Assembly (NCBI GenBank): GCA_035556715.1
Contig: DATMER010000003.1
Span: forward strand, 62,001-126,000
Reading direction: 5' to 3'
DNA length: 64,000 nt
Origin: DATMER01 sp035556715
Lineage (GTDB): Bacteria > Acidobacteriota > Thermoanaerobaculia > Multivoradales > UBA5704
Shown: positions 47,517-55,014 of the stretch, one piece after another
Layout of the letters: each line of letters begins with the position of its first letter
Position numbering within the stretch: position 1 is the stretch's first letter
Notes under the pieces: generated by a model
What the model saw: only the letters and a program-made list of their open reading frames with translations
Told to the model about the DNA's origin: nothing
Databases searched by the model: none
Position numbers and translations under genes: made by a program

Positions 47517-47591
47517 TGGTGCCGGAGGTGAGACTCGAACCCATTCCGCCTCCGGCTGCCGGGCATTCTACCGCTCGATTGCGCTCCAGGC
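47517..47591 (-). pseudogene. Degenerate tRNA-like sequence
   Basis: Read on the minus strand, the 3' end is a textbook tRNA tail: GGTTCGAGTC (T-arm) then CTCCGGC and ACCA. A D-arm-like GAGCGGTAGAATGC lies upstream. A 75-base tRNA would start at 47591 (GCCTGGA). However, the acceptor pairing has mismatches, the T-stem is imperfect, the anticodon arm is about 3 bases short and no T33 is evident. An alternative 40-base minihelix (47517-47556) has a perfect acceptor, GCCGGAG against CTCCGGC. I read it as a decayed or internally deleted tRNA, possibly leucine-type because of GCCGGAG...GGCGGAATGG. It is not a confident functional tRNA. Confidence 0.45.
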
Positions 47592-47718
47592 TCCCGGCGA
47601 GAGGTCCTGGGAGAGCTTGTAACGGCCAACCCTCGGGGAGAGCCTATGGAAATAAGGCCGGCCCTTCCGAATCGACTTCCGGACCGGCCAAATCTCCGAA
47701 AGCCGAGGAGGCTACGCC

Positions 47719-48087
47719 ATGCGACACACCAACTCGAAGGTACCGATCCTAGCCGCCGCCCTGATGACGCTCGCTCTCAATCTCCACGCCGATCCCATTC
47801 AGGACGGCGCCCTCGCGCCCTATCGCGCGGGCTGGTTCGCCAACGCCGGCTCCTGTGCCGATACCTGCAAGGCGAAAGCGCCCGGCAGCCTTGCCGAGTA
47901 CGAGGCGAGCGCCGTGCCTCACACCAAGCGGGCCTTCGTGTGCCGCGTCGAGGGGAAGCCCAATGGAGACATTCGGACCTGGCTTTACGGCAGCCAGTTC
48001 GACGACCGCGCCGCGTGCTACACGACCGGGCTTGACCTCAAGGGCTCGTACGCCCCGAAGTACTTCTGTCTCTGCGTCGTCAAGTAG
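47719..48087 (+). CDS. Small secreted cysteine-rich protein
   Basis: A 122-residue protein with a signal peptide (ILAAALMTLALNLHA) followed by a mature domain with six cysteines (SCADTC, FVC, AACY, FCLC), likely forming disulfides in the periplasm or outside. I do not recognise the family. The ATG follows a GAGGAGGC ribosome site. Its last seven codons, including the stop, lie in the first copy of a 39-base direct repeat, whose second copy supplies the end of the ChaN/PDZ gene at 49858. Confidence 0.75.
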   Translation: MRHTNSKVPILAAALMTLALNLHADPIQDGALAPYRAGWFANAGSCADTCKAKAPGSLAEYEASAVPHTKRAFVCRVEGKPNGDIRTWLYGSQFDDRAACYTTGLDLKGSYAPKYFCLCVVK

Positions 48088-48105
48088 AGTGCCTGCGGAA
48101 GGAGA
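48067..48105. repeat. 39-base direct repeat, copy 1
   Basis: Begins TGTCTCTGCG and ends GGAAGGAGA; it is identical over 39 bases to 49845-49883, 1,778 bases downstream. This copy encodes the end of the small cysteine-rich protein. Confidence 0.97.
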
Positions 48106-48151
48106 TAGAATCCCGCGCCGGACGCGCACCGACCCTCCAAAAGGAATCGAG

Positions 48152-48643
48152 ATGAACCTGAGACTCCTCGCCGCCGCCCTCGCCCTCTCCTTCATGGCCT
48201 GCTCGGGGAAGACGGATGAGAGCACGGCCCCGTCCGATACCGCTGCCGGGGCTCCCGCTGCGGAGCAGGGAGCCGGGTCGGACACGTTCGCCATGCCGGC
48301 GAACCTCCAGACCACCCCGTCCGGGTTGCAGTACGCGATCGACCAGCCCGGCACCGGCCCCAAGCCGCAGGCGCGTCAGACGGTGACCGTCCACTACACC
48401 GGCTGGCTGGCGGATGGCACCAAGTTCGACAGCTCGCGTGACCGCGGCGAGCCGTTCCCGTTCGTGATCGGACAGGGGGAGGTCATCAAGGGCTGGGACG
48501 AAGGCGTGGCCGACATGAAGGTCGGCGAGAAACGGACGCTGGTGATCCCACCGGCTCTGGGCTACGGCGAGCAGGGCTTCGGTGGCGCCATCCCGCCCAA
48601 CGCAACGCTGGTCTTCAAGGTCGAGCTGCTTGGCGTCGAATAG
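48152..48643 (+). CDS. FKBP-type peptidyl-prolyl isomerase, lipoprotein-like
   Basis: A 163-residue protein. The N-terminus is a signal peptide with a possible lipobox (LALSFMAC), then a short Ala/Ser-rich linker and one FKBP domain (about 55-163). The domain holds VHYTGWLADGTKFDSSRDRG, IGQGEVIKGWDEGV and YGEQGFGGAIPPNATLVF, covering the usual active-site residues. It should speed proline isomerisation during folding of exported proteins. The ATG at 48152 has AAGGAATCGAG before it. The longer open frame from 47855 overlaps the preceding gene and is rejected. It lies inside the segment bracketed by the 39-base repeats. Confidence 0.93.
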   Translation: MNLRLLAAALALSFMACSGKTDESTAPSDTAAGAPAAEQGAGSDTFAMPANLQTTPSGLQYAIDQPGTGPKPQARQTVTVHYTGWLADGTKFDSSRDRGEPFPFVIGQGEVIKGWDEGVADMKVGEKRTLVIPPALGYGEQGFGGAIPPNATLVFKVELLGVE

Positions 48644-48669
48644 CAGCCGGCACGAGGCAAGTGCCTCGA

Positions 48670-49845
48670 TCAGACCCGCCGTCTCTCCGCCATCAGAAAC
48701 ACCGCCAGTACACAGCACAGCAGGCCAAGGAACGATGGCAGCCCCTGATGTCCGATCAGTTGCATCGCCAGTCCTGTCGCGGGCGAGCCCACGATGCCGC
48801 CGATGCCCCATGCGAACGCGAAGGCCGCGTTGCCGGCGATCAAGGCTTGACCGGTGAAACGCTCGCCGAGTTGGATCAGCGACATGGTGTAGATCCCGAA
48901 CGAGACCCCGCCCCAGACGAAAACGAGCGGCCAGATGAGCCACGAGTTGAAGATCGACGGCAGCAGCAGGCAGCCAGCCAGCGAAGCCAGGGCACAGAAC
49001 AACATGGTCCGCGTCGAGCCAAACTGTTCGGCCACGCGCCCGAGCAAAATCTGCAGCACGGCATTGCCTGCGATGAAACAGGTGATGAGCGAAGCGATGC
49101 GCTCCTCGGCGCTGCCGAGCGCGGCGCCATAGACCGCGAACAAGGAAAGCAGGATCTGCTCGAAGGCGGCTGCGACGAAAACCGCGAACAATAGGAGCGG
49201 AGCCAGTGCGAAGAAGCCGCCGACCGATGTTGCCTCGCCTGCATGCGGCATCTTCGGCAGGCGCGGCACGACCGCAAGCACGATCAGGCCGCAGAGAAGG
49301 AAGGCCACGATGCCGATCATGAAGGGCGGCCAACCCTGCGTGCCGACCAGGCCGAGTGACAGCGGGCCGATGGCGAAACCACCCGAAACGATCGATAAAT
49401 AGAGGCCCATGATGCGGCCCCGGCGTGGCGCGGGCGTGATCGAGATCAGCCAGGTTTCGCTGATCACGTAAAGCGGATTGGCGAAGAAGCCGAGCAGGAA
49501 GCGCAGCGGCATCCAGGCCCAGACTTCCTGCGTCCAGGCAATCGCGATCAGGGAGAGCGCGGCCAGGATCGAACACAGGATCGCAAGCCGCGCCCCGCCC
49601 ACGCGCCGCGCCAGCGCCGGAATGAAGGACGCGGAGACAATGAAACCCAGCGGCGTCATCGCCGCCGACAAGCCGATCAGGCCGGGCGTCGTCCCCTGCC
49701 GCTCCAGGATGAAGCTGAGCAGCGGATAGGTCAGCCCCTGTGCCACGGCGAACACCATGACGGTCGCGATGATGCCCGCCATCGCGGCCCATGGGATCCG
49801 ATCCTCTCGCGGTGATGTCGTGCTTTCGGCAGTCATGCAGACCAT
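48670..49845 (-). CDS. Major facilitator superfamily transporter (YcaD-like)
   Basis: A 391-residue, twelve-helix transporter. The loop after helix 4 has PLYVISETWLISITPAPRRG and then GLYLSIVSGGFAIGPL, the pattern of the YcaD-like MFS group. Substrate is unknown. Codon choice is visibly less G+C-biased than in the surrounding genes, suggesting horizontal transfer, perhaps from a proteobacterium. The start is either ATG 49845, whose first base is the first base of the repeat copy, or ATG 49836; neither has a good ribosome site. It lies in the 1.78-kb segment bracketed by a 39-base direct repeat. Confidence 0.88.
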   Translation of the reverse strand: MVCMTAESTTSPREDRIPWAAMAGIIATVMVFAVAQGLTYPLLSFILERQGTTPGLIGLSAAMTPLGFIVSASFIPALARRVGGARLAILCSILAALSLIAIAWTQEVWAWMPLRFLLGFFANPLYVISETWLISITPAPRRGRIMGLYLSIVSGGFAIGPLSLGLVGTQGWPPFMIGIVAFLLCGLIVLAVVPRLPKMPHAGEATSVGGFFALAPLLLFAVFVAAAFEQILLSLFAVYGAALGSAEERIASLITCFIAGNAVLQILLGRVAEQFGSTRTMLFCALASLAGCLLLPSIFNSWLIWPLVFVWGGVSFGIYTMSLIQLGERFTGQALIAGNAAFAFAWGIGGIVGSPATGLAMQLIGHQGLPSFLGLLCCVLAVFLMAERRRV

Positions 49846-49883
49846 GTCTCTGCGTCGTCAAGTAGAGTGCCTGCGGAAGGAGA
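49845..49883. repeat. 39-base direct repeat, copy 2
   Basis: Identical to 48067-48105. This copy encodes, on the minus strand, the last codons and stop of the ChaN/PDZ gene, and it adjoins the MFS start. Confidence 0.97.
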
Positions 49884-51093
49884 CGGTGAGCGTCCGGGTC
49901 TCCTCGCCGCGCTTCACGGTGAAAACCGCCGTGTCCCCCCAGCGCTTCCCGGCCAGGAGGCGGTTGAAGACCTCCTTGTCCATGACCGGCGTGCCGTCGA
50001 AAGTGAGAAGGAGGTCCCCGGTCTGGAAGCCGGCCTTGTCGGCCGCCGAGCCCTTGGTCACGAAGAGGACCTTGCGCGCGGCCTCCCCTTCTCCCATGCC
50101 GGTGGAGAGTCCCAGGCCGGGCCAGACGGGATCGGATTCCGGCGGCACTCCCCAGACGAAGTCGGCGTAGGAGGCCTGGACCTTGTCCACGGGATCGCCG
50201 TCGTCGTCACGCACCGGGACCGGGATCAGGGCCGCGATCCGGCCGCCGAATTCCTTCTCGAAGCCGGTGGCCACCTGGCGCTGGATGCCCAGGCCATAGG
50301 CCACGTGGCCCGAGCCGGCCAGGAGTACCATCACCGACCCGGGCATCACCGATCCGGGGGCACCGTGCTCGCGCAGCGCCTTGACGGCGTTGTGCCCCAT
50401 GGTGGCGTCCCAGGTGGACTGGGCCGTGTACATGGCCTCGAACTGCTCCGGGCTCATGCCGCCGTGGAGCGGATCGTCGCCGCCGAAAAAGGAGCGGATC
50501 AGCGTGCGGTGCTCCTGGCTCGTGGTGTCCATCTGGCGCGGCAGGTGGGCGGCCTCCTCCGGGCTCAGGGCGTCGAAGCCCTTCTGGCGCACCGCGGTGA
50601 TGGCCTCCCGCGGCGCGTTGACGGCGAACATCCGGATGCCACGGTCGCGGGCAAAGAGGAAGATGTCCCGGTAGTAGCCCCAGTTGTACCCCCAGCTCTT
50701 GTACCAGCGGGAGAGGCGGACGAACCCCTCCTCGGTCAGCAGGCCGTCGATCCACTGGTCGAGGTACCGCTGCTCGGTGTAGGGGAACATCTCCAGGCCG
50801 ATGAGCACCGGCCGCCCGGCCCGGTGCAGCTCCTCGATCACCCGGAGCTGGACCTGGTGGAAGTCGGCATCGGTATGGCTCTCCCCCACCAGGAGCAGGC
50901 GCACGCCGGAGAGCCGCGGGGCCAGCTCCGAAGGCGCCAGGACCTCGCCGGTGCCGGCGTCGGTGATGCCGTCGAGGACCACCGGCGCCTCCCGGTCCTT
51001 GCGGGCGGGATCGCCGATCGCGAGATGGAGGGACGGATCCTCCGCGGCGAGCGGGAAGGCCAGGAGGAGGAAAAGAGCGAAAGCATGTCTCAT
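49858..51093 (-). CDS. ChaN-family protein with C-terminal PDZ domain
   Basis: A 411-residue exported protein (signal peptide RHAFALFLLLAFPLAA). Residues about 55-270 match the ChaN/heme-regulated domain (LLVGESHTDADFHQVQLRVI, LIGLEMFP, FAVNAPREAI, LLAGSGHVAYGLGI), linked to iron or heme handling. A PDZ domain occupies about 320-411 (VTKGSAADKAGFQTGDLLLTF, NRLLAGKRWGDTAVFTVKRG). PDZ modules bind peptide ends, so it may tether to an envelope protein. Its final codons come from the second 39-base repeat copy; without the bracketed segment it would end tail to tail with the cysteine-rich gene. Confidence 0.88.
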   Translation of the reverse strand: MRHAFALFLLLAFPLAAEDPSLHLAIGDPARKDREAPVVLDGITDAGTGEVLAPSELAPRLSGVRLLLVGESHTDADFHQVQLRVIEELHRAGRPVLIGLEMFPYTEQRYLDQWIDGLLTEEGFVRLSRWYKSWGYNWGYYRDIFLFARDRGIRMFAVNAPREAITAVRQKGFDALSPEEAAHLPRQMDTTSQEHRTLIRSFFGGDDPLHGGMSPEQFEAMYTAQSTWDATMGHNAVKALREHGAPGSVMPGSVMVLLAGSGHVAYGLGIQRQVATGFEKEFGGRIAALIPVPVRDDDGDPVDKVQASYADFVWGVPPESDPVWPGLGLSTGMGEGEAARKVLFVTKGSAADKAGFQTGDLLLTFDGTPVMDKEVFNRLLAGKRWGDTAVFTVKRGEETRTLTVSFRRHST

Positions 51094-51134
51094 CAGCCGC
51101 TTACTCCGTGTGAATCCAAGAGTTTAGGGGTCCT

Positions 51135-51192
51135 CACAATTTCAGGGGGCAGCCACTGCCCTCCAGAATTGGACCACAATTTCAGGGGGCAG
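51135..51192. repeat. Two direct copies of an 18-base sequence, 40 bases apart
   Basis: CACAATTTCAGGGGGCAG occurs at 51135-51152 and 51175-51192. The first copy's GGGCAG pairs with CTGCCC (51156-51161) around CCA. This kind of repeated end is seen in the termini of some insertion sequences, so it may be an IS end remnant, but no transposase remains. It lies just upstream of the ChaN/PDZ start. Confidence 0.6.
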
Positions 51193-51331
51193 TCGCGGCC
51201 TCGGCCTCACGAAAGACTTTCTCCGCTCCCTCTCCGACAGCGCCCGCCGCATCGCCGCAGCCTCCGCCACGCTCGCCCTGGGGCCGTTGCTCCTGGACCT
51301 CCATGAAGTCCGCGAGCGCACCTCCTGGCAC
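51193..51331. other. Non-coding or relic stretch before the 21-base array
   Basis: No gene with a start signal is seen. One plus-strand frame is open from 51128 and reads plausibly protein-like (FLRSLSDSARRIAAASATLAL) before running into the repeat array, but it has no ATG or GTG. It may be the tail of a decayed gene. Confidence 0.35.
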
Positions 51332-51936
51332 GGATGGTTTCCAAACGCGAAGCGGACGGTCCGGATCGCGTTCCGGACGGTGCCGACCGCGTTTCGGATG
51401 ATTCAAACCACGTTTCGGACAGTGCCGAAGGCGATCCGGATGGTTCCGATGGCCTCGCAGAGGGCTCGAAACATGCCGAGGATGGTTCAGATCGTGGAGC
51501 GGATGGTTGTGGATGCGGAGCGGACGGTCCGGACCGGATCACGGATGTTGCCCAAAGCGTTCCGAACGCAATGAGATCGGGACCGTCCGCAACGCATTCA
51601 GGACCATCCGCAACGCACTCGGCACCGTCCGCAACGCACTCGGCACCGTCCGCAAGGCACTCGGCACCGTCCGCAAGGCATTGCGAACCGCTCCGAACGC
51701 GCTGCGGACGGTCTCGATCGCGTTGCGAATGGTTCCGAACGCATCGCGGACAGTCTGGGATGCCTTGCGGACGGTTCGAACCGCGCCGCGGATGGTTCGG
51801 AAGGCGAATCGGACGGTTCGGAACGCATTGCGGATGGCTCCAAACACGCCGCGGACGGTTCGGAACGCATTCTGAACCGTCCGCAACGCGGTCCGAATGT
51901 CTCCGAACGTGTTCCGAACCGTTCGGAGCGGGAACA
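51332..51936. repeat. Array of about 28 degenerate 21-base units, both-strand coding
   Basis: Units recur every 21 bases from 51354 to about 51936 (first interval 22). A typical unit is GCGGACGGTTCGGAACGC plus three more bases. On the plus strand one frame reads R-T-V-R-N-A-L; on the minus strand the complement reads N-A-F-R-T-V-R. Blocks at about 51581-51690 and 51874-51930 are inverted but stay in the same 21-base register. Minus-strand codons from 52003 to 51539 form about 17 uninterrupted heptads; plus-strand frames are open too. No start signal clearly serves any of these frames, so I list it as a repeat rather than a gene. Confidence 0.92.
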
Positions 51937-52001
51937 GGAAGACCCGAAACCCTCTCGACGCCGCGCCGTTCTGTTCCGTATCCTCTTGGAAGGAGGACAC
52001 C

Positions 52002-52490
52002 ATGACCCAGGAGGAATACGAAGAGCGCCGGCGCGCGCTCGAGCAGGAGCTGCAGTCGGACCTCGCCCTGATCCACGCGGCTCACGAGGCGCGGATACGT
52101 TCTCTCGACAGGCTGAGGCAGCTCGCCACGGAGGAGAACGGTTCCGGCCCCGTGCCCGTCCCTTTCAACGGCGGGCATGACCGGGTTGGAACGGTTCACA
52201 AGACCGTTCCCCCGGCGCCGGCCGCATCCCGGAAGGCGGCGCGTCCACCGGGCGCGTTCCTGGGCGATCTCGACGCCGTCCTTTCCGAGCTCCCGGAGGT
52301 GTTCGACAAGCGCGACGTCGTCCGGCTCGTCGGCTATGAGCCCACTCACCCGACGTTCTTCCGAGCCCTCACCAGGCTCCAGAACGAAGGGACGGTCGCG
52401 AGCCTGCTGCGAGATGGGCCCTGCCACAGAACCGCTTGCTACGGGTGGCGGATCTCCATGCTGCGGATCAGCCCGTCCTCGATCCTATAG
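52002..52490 (+). CDS. Coiled-coil/winged-helix-like protein downstream of 21-base array
   Basis: A 162-residue protein with an excellent ribosome site (GGAAGGAGGACACC) before ATG 52002. Residues 1-45 form a likely coiled coil (EEYEERRRALEQELQSDLAL). A Pro/Ala linker follows, then a compact helical region (about 95-145) with FDKRDVVRLVGYEPTHPTFFRALTRLQNEG, resembling a winged helix-turn-helix. This suggests a DNA-binding protein, perhaps acting on the adjacent array, which is inference. The last 17 codons overlap the convergent SnoaL-like gene by 52 bases, so the natural C-terminus may have been altered. Confidence 0.75.
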   Translation: MTQEEYEERRRALEQELQSDLALIHAAHEARIRSLDRLRQLATEENGSGPVPVPFNGGHDRVGTVHKTVPPAPAASRKAARPPGAFLGDLDAVLSELPEVFDKRDVVRLVGYEPTHPTFFRALTRLQNEGTVASLLRDGPCHRTACYGWRISMLRISPSSIL

Positions 52491-52789
52491 ACATGCTCGA
52501 CCGTGCCATCCGACATGACGTTGCCGTGCAGATCACGCACGACCGCATGCACCGTCACTGCCGTGCGTCCGCTCTCGTCGGTGGCGAACCCCAGAGGGTC
52601 GACGCGCGGGTTGATCGCCGCCCACTGGCGCGTCCAGTAGTCGCGCACACCCTGGTGGCCGGTCACGCGACCACCTTCCCATCCGTTGGGCCATTCGACG
52701 TCCGGATGCATGGTCGTCAGGGCCGTGTCGATGTCACGCGCATTGAACGCGGTGTAGACGGTGGTCAAGAGGTCTCGCTCAGTCGGCAT
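52439..52789 (-). CDS. SnoaL-like/NTF2-fold protein
   Basis: A 116-residue protein starting at ATG 52789, preceded by GAGGAACTG. The sequence ERDLLTTVYTAFNARDIDTALTTMHPDVEWPNGWEGGRVTGHQGVR is typical of the SnoaL-like branch of the NTF2 fold (this is split here only to name its key parts: AFNARD, MHPDVEW, GHQGVRDYW). These small cone-shaped domains act as cyclases, isomerases or binding proteins. No partner gene indicates a substrate. The frame continues upstream to 52861, but those residues look non-coding. Confidence 0.85.
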   Translation of the reverse strand: MPTERDLLTTVYTAFNARDIDTALTTMHPDVEWPNGWEGGRVTGHQGVRDYWTRQWAAINPRVDPLGFATDESGRTAVTVHAVVRDLHGNVMSDGTVEHVYRIEDGLIRSMEIRHP

Positions 52790-53133
52790 CACGACAGTTC
52801 CTCGGGCCCGGAGCTCTGCTGTGGGCGCGGTAGACTTTACGCCCGGCCCAGCGGGGCGCAATCATACAAAAGAATATCGACCGCTTCCCCGATCACATGC
52901 ACCTGATTACCTGCGGTGACGCACATATCCTTCAAAATCCATTGTACATGTACGTTCGGCCGCCGGTAGGAACCTTCGGAGTCGTGGATGAAAGCAAAGG
53001 CTGAGCCTGAACCGCGGAATAGGTACCACCCTCTTCTGAGGACCGACCGGGAACCGGAGGGGCCTAAGAGCCCGAGGGCCGCCTGGCACGAAGGGCGCTG
53101 TAACATCCGGAGACCCCGATCGTATAGTCTGCT
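52790..53133. other. Low-G+C stretch without an intact gene, possible gene remnant
   Basis: No complete gene is seen in these 344 bases. The middle part (about 52860-53030) is distinctly richer in A and T than its surroundings. On the minus strand a protein-like piece can be read (SAFAFIHDSEGSYRRPN, then QVHVIGEAVDILLYD), with no start nearby, so it may be the tail of a lost gene. A TATAGT hexamer about 10 bases before 53134 could serve as the -10 box of the next gene. Confidence 0.4.
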
Positions 53134-55008
53134 ATGACTATCGCACAGACCGACGAGTCGACGCCTCGGAAGCCGCTCCGGCTGTGGCCCGGCGTGGTCA
53201 TCGTCATCCTGCTGTGGCTGGTCAGGTTTGTCCTCCCTGTCGTCGCGCCCGATGCCATGCAGATTGCGGTGCTCGGGGGAGTCATCGGCGGGTTGGGTAT
53301 CCTCTTGTGGTGGGTGTTTTTCAGCCGGGCGCCCTGGTTCGAGCGCTTGGGCGCCGTCGCCGTGATGATCGTCGCGCTGTTCGCGACATTGCCCTTCCTC
53401 CACGAGTCGATTGCGACGGGGGCGATGGGGATGTTGTTCTACATCCTGGCGGTCCCGGGCCTGAGCCTCGCCCTCGTCGCGTGGGCGGCGGCCAGCCGCC
53501 GTCTCTCAAACGGACTTCGGTGGGTGGCGATGGTCGCGGCCATCCTGCTCGCGTGCGGAGTGTGGACGCTCGTCCGGACCGGTGGCTTTACCGGCAACCT
53601 GGATAATGATTTCGCTTGGCGGTGGACGGAGACTCCCGAGGAGCGGCTCCTGGCCCAGGAGCCGGTGGCGCTCCCGGCGGCTTCGCCAGCAGCGAAGGCC
53701 TCCGGGGAACGGCCCATGGCCCAAGCCGGCGGCGAGCCGGCGGCGCTCCCGGCGGCTCCGGCAGCAGGGGGGACTCCCGAGGAACGGCTCGCGGGCCAGG
53801 CCGCCGAGGAGCCAGCGGCAGTTTCGGTGGGCGCAGTGGCTCCGGCTGGAACGGAGACGGGAGCCGACTGGCCCGGCTTTCGCGGACCCGAGCGCAACGG
53901 CATCGTTCGCGGCGTGCGGATCGAGACCGACTGGGCTGCATCGCCGCCGGTCGAGCTGTGGCGCCGGCCGATTGGACCGGGCTGGTCGTCCTTTGCGATC
54001 CGCGGCGACTTCCTCTACACCCAGGAGCAGCGCGGCGACGACGAGGTCGTCTCCTGCTACAACCTGACCACCGGCGAGCCGGTGTGGAGACACCTCGACG
54101 CGGCCCGGTTCTATGAGTCGAATGGCGGCGCCGGTCCGCGCGGGACGCCGACCCTCAGCAACGGTCGCTTATACACAATGGGTGCGACCGGAATCCTGAA
54201 CGCGCTCGACGCCGGTGACGGCTCCGTCGTGTGGTCCCGCAACGCGGCATCCGACACCGGCACGGAGGTCCCGGGCTGGGGCTTCGCGAGCTCACCGTTG
54301 GTGGTCGGCGACGTCGTCATCGTTGCCACAGCCGGCAAGCTCGCCGCCTACGACCTTGCCACCGGTGATCCGCGCTGGTTCGGCCGGGACGGTGGCGACG
54401 GCTACAGCTCGCCCCATCGAATGACGATCGACGGAGTCGCGCAGGTCCTGCTGCTGAGCGGAGCCGGCGCGGCCAGCGTCGCCCCGGCCGACGGCAAGCT
54501 GCTCTGGGAGCACGCGTGGAAGATGGGCACCCGCATCGTGCAGCCGGCCCTGACCGCGGACGGCGACGTCCTGATCAGCGCCGGCGAGGGAATGCGCCGC
54601 CTCGCGGTCGCGCAGGGACCCGGCGGATGGACCGTCGAAGAGCGCTGGACGTCGAATGGATTGAAGCCCTACTTCAACGACTTCGTCGTCCATGATGGCC
54701 ATGCCTTCGGCTTCGACGGCCGCATCCTCTCGTCTATCGACCTCAAGGACGGCAAGCGCAAGTGGAAGGGCGGACGCTACGGCCAAGGCCAGCTCGTCCT
54801 GTTGCCTGACCAGGACTTGCTGCTGGTGGTGTCGGAGCAGGGTGAGCTGGCGCTGGTCAGGGCGACCCCCGACCAGTTCACGGAGGTCGCGCGGTTCCCG
54901 GCGATCGAGGGCAAGACCTGGAACCACCCGGTGCTGGCCGGCGACGTCCTGCTGGTTCGCAACGCCGAGGAGATGGTCGCGTTCCGGCTGTCCCTCGCGG
55001 GCCGCTGA
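53134..55008 (+). CDS. Membrane-anchored PQQ-like beta-propeller protein
   Basis: A 624-residue protein. Four hydrophobic helices fill residues about 18-150 (VVIVILLWLVRFVLPVVAP first). A linker at about 165-245 contains three degenerate copies of a Pro/Ala/Glu motif (PEERLLAQEP, GERPMAQAGGEP, PEERLAGQAAEEP). The rest is a PQQ/quinoprotein-like beta-propeller (DWPGFRGPERNGIV, LYTMGATGILNALDAGDGSVVW). Such proteins often do not bind PQQ and act as scaffolds or sensors outside the membrane. It precedes the cyclase by 6 bases. Confidence 0.88.
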   Translation: MTIAQTDESTPRKPLRLWPGVVIVILLWLVRFVLPVVAPDAMQIAVLGGVIGGLGILLWWVFFSRAPWFERLGAVAVMIVALFATLPFLHESIATGAMGMLFYILAVPGLSLALVAWAAASRRLSNGLRWVAMVAAILLACGVWTLVRTGGFTGNLDNDFAWRWTETPEERLLAQEPVALPAASPAAKASGERPMAQAGGEPAALPAAPAAGGTPEERLAGQAAEEPAAVSVGAVAPAGTETGADWPGFRGPERNGIVRGVRIETDWAASPPVELWRRPIGPGWSSFAIRGDFLYTQEQRGDDEVVSCYNLTTGEPVWRHLDAARFYESNGGAGPRGTPTLSNGRLYTMGATGILNALDAGDGSVVWSRNAASDTGTEVPGWGFASSPLVVGDVVIVATAGKLAAYDLATGDPRWFGRDGGDGYSSPHRMTIDGVAQVLLLSGAGAASVAPADGKLLWEHAWKMGTRIVQPALTADGDVLISAGEGMRRLAVAQGPGGWTVEERWTSNGLKPYFNDFVVHDGHAFGFDGRILSSIDLKDGKRKWKGGRYGQGQLVLLPDQDLLLVVSEQGELALVRATPDQFTEVARFPAIEGKTWNHPVLAGDVLLVRNAEEMVAFRLSLAGR

Positions 55009-55014
55009 GGCCGT

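Noticed and set aside
47855..48151. Long N-terminal extension of the FKBP protein
   Set aside because: It overlaps the cysteine-rich gene in another frame; a signal peptide and ribosome site place the start at 48152.
51332..52003. Long open frames on both strands across the array, read as real genes
   Set aside because: Several frames are open at once because the unit length is a multiple of three and lacks stop codons; none has a convincing ribosome site. Kept as a repeat and discussed as a finding.
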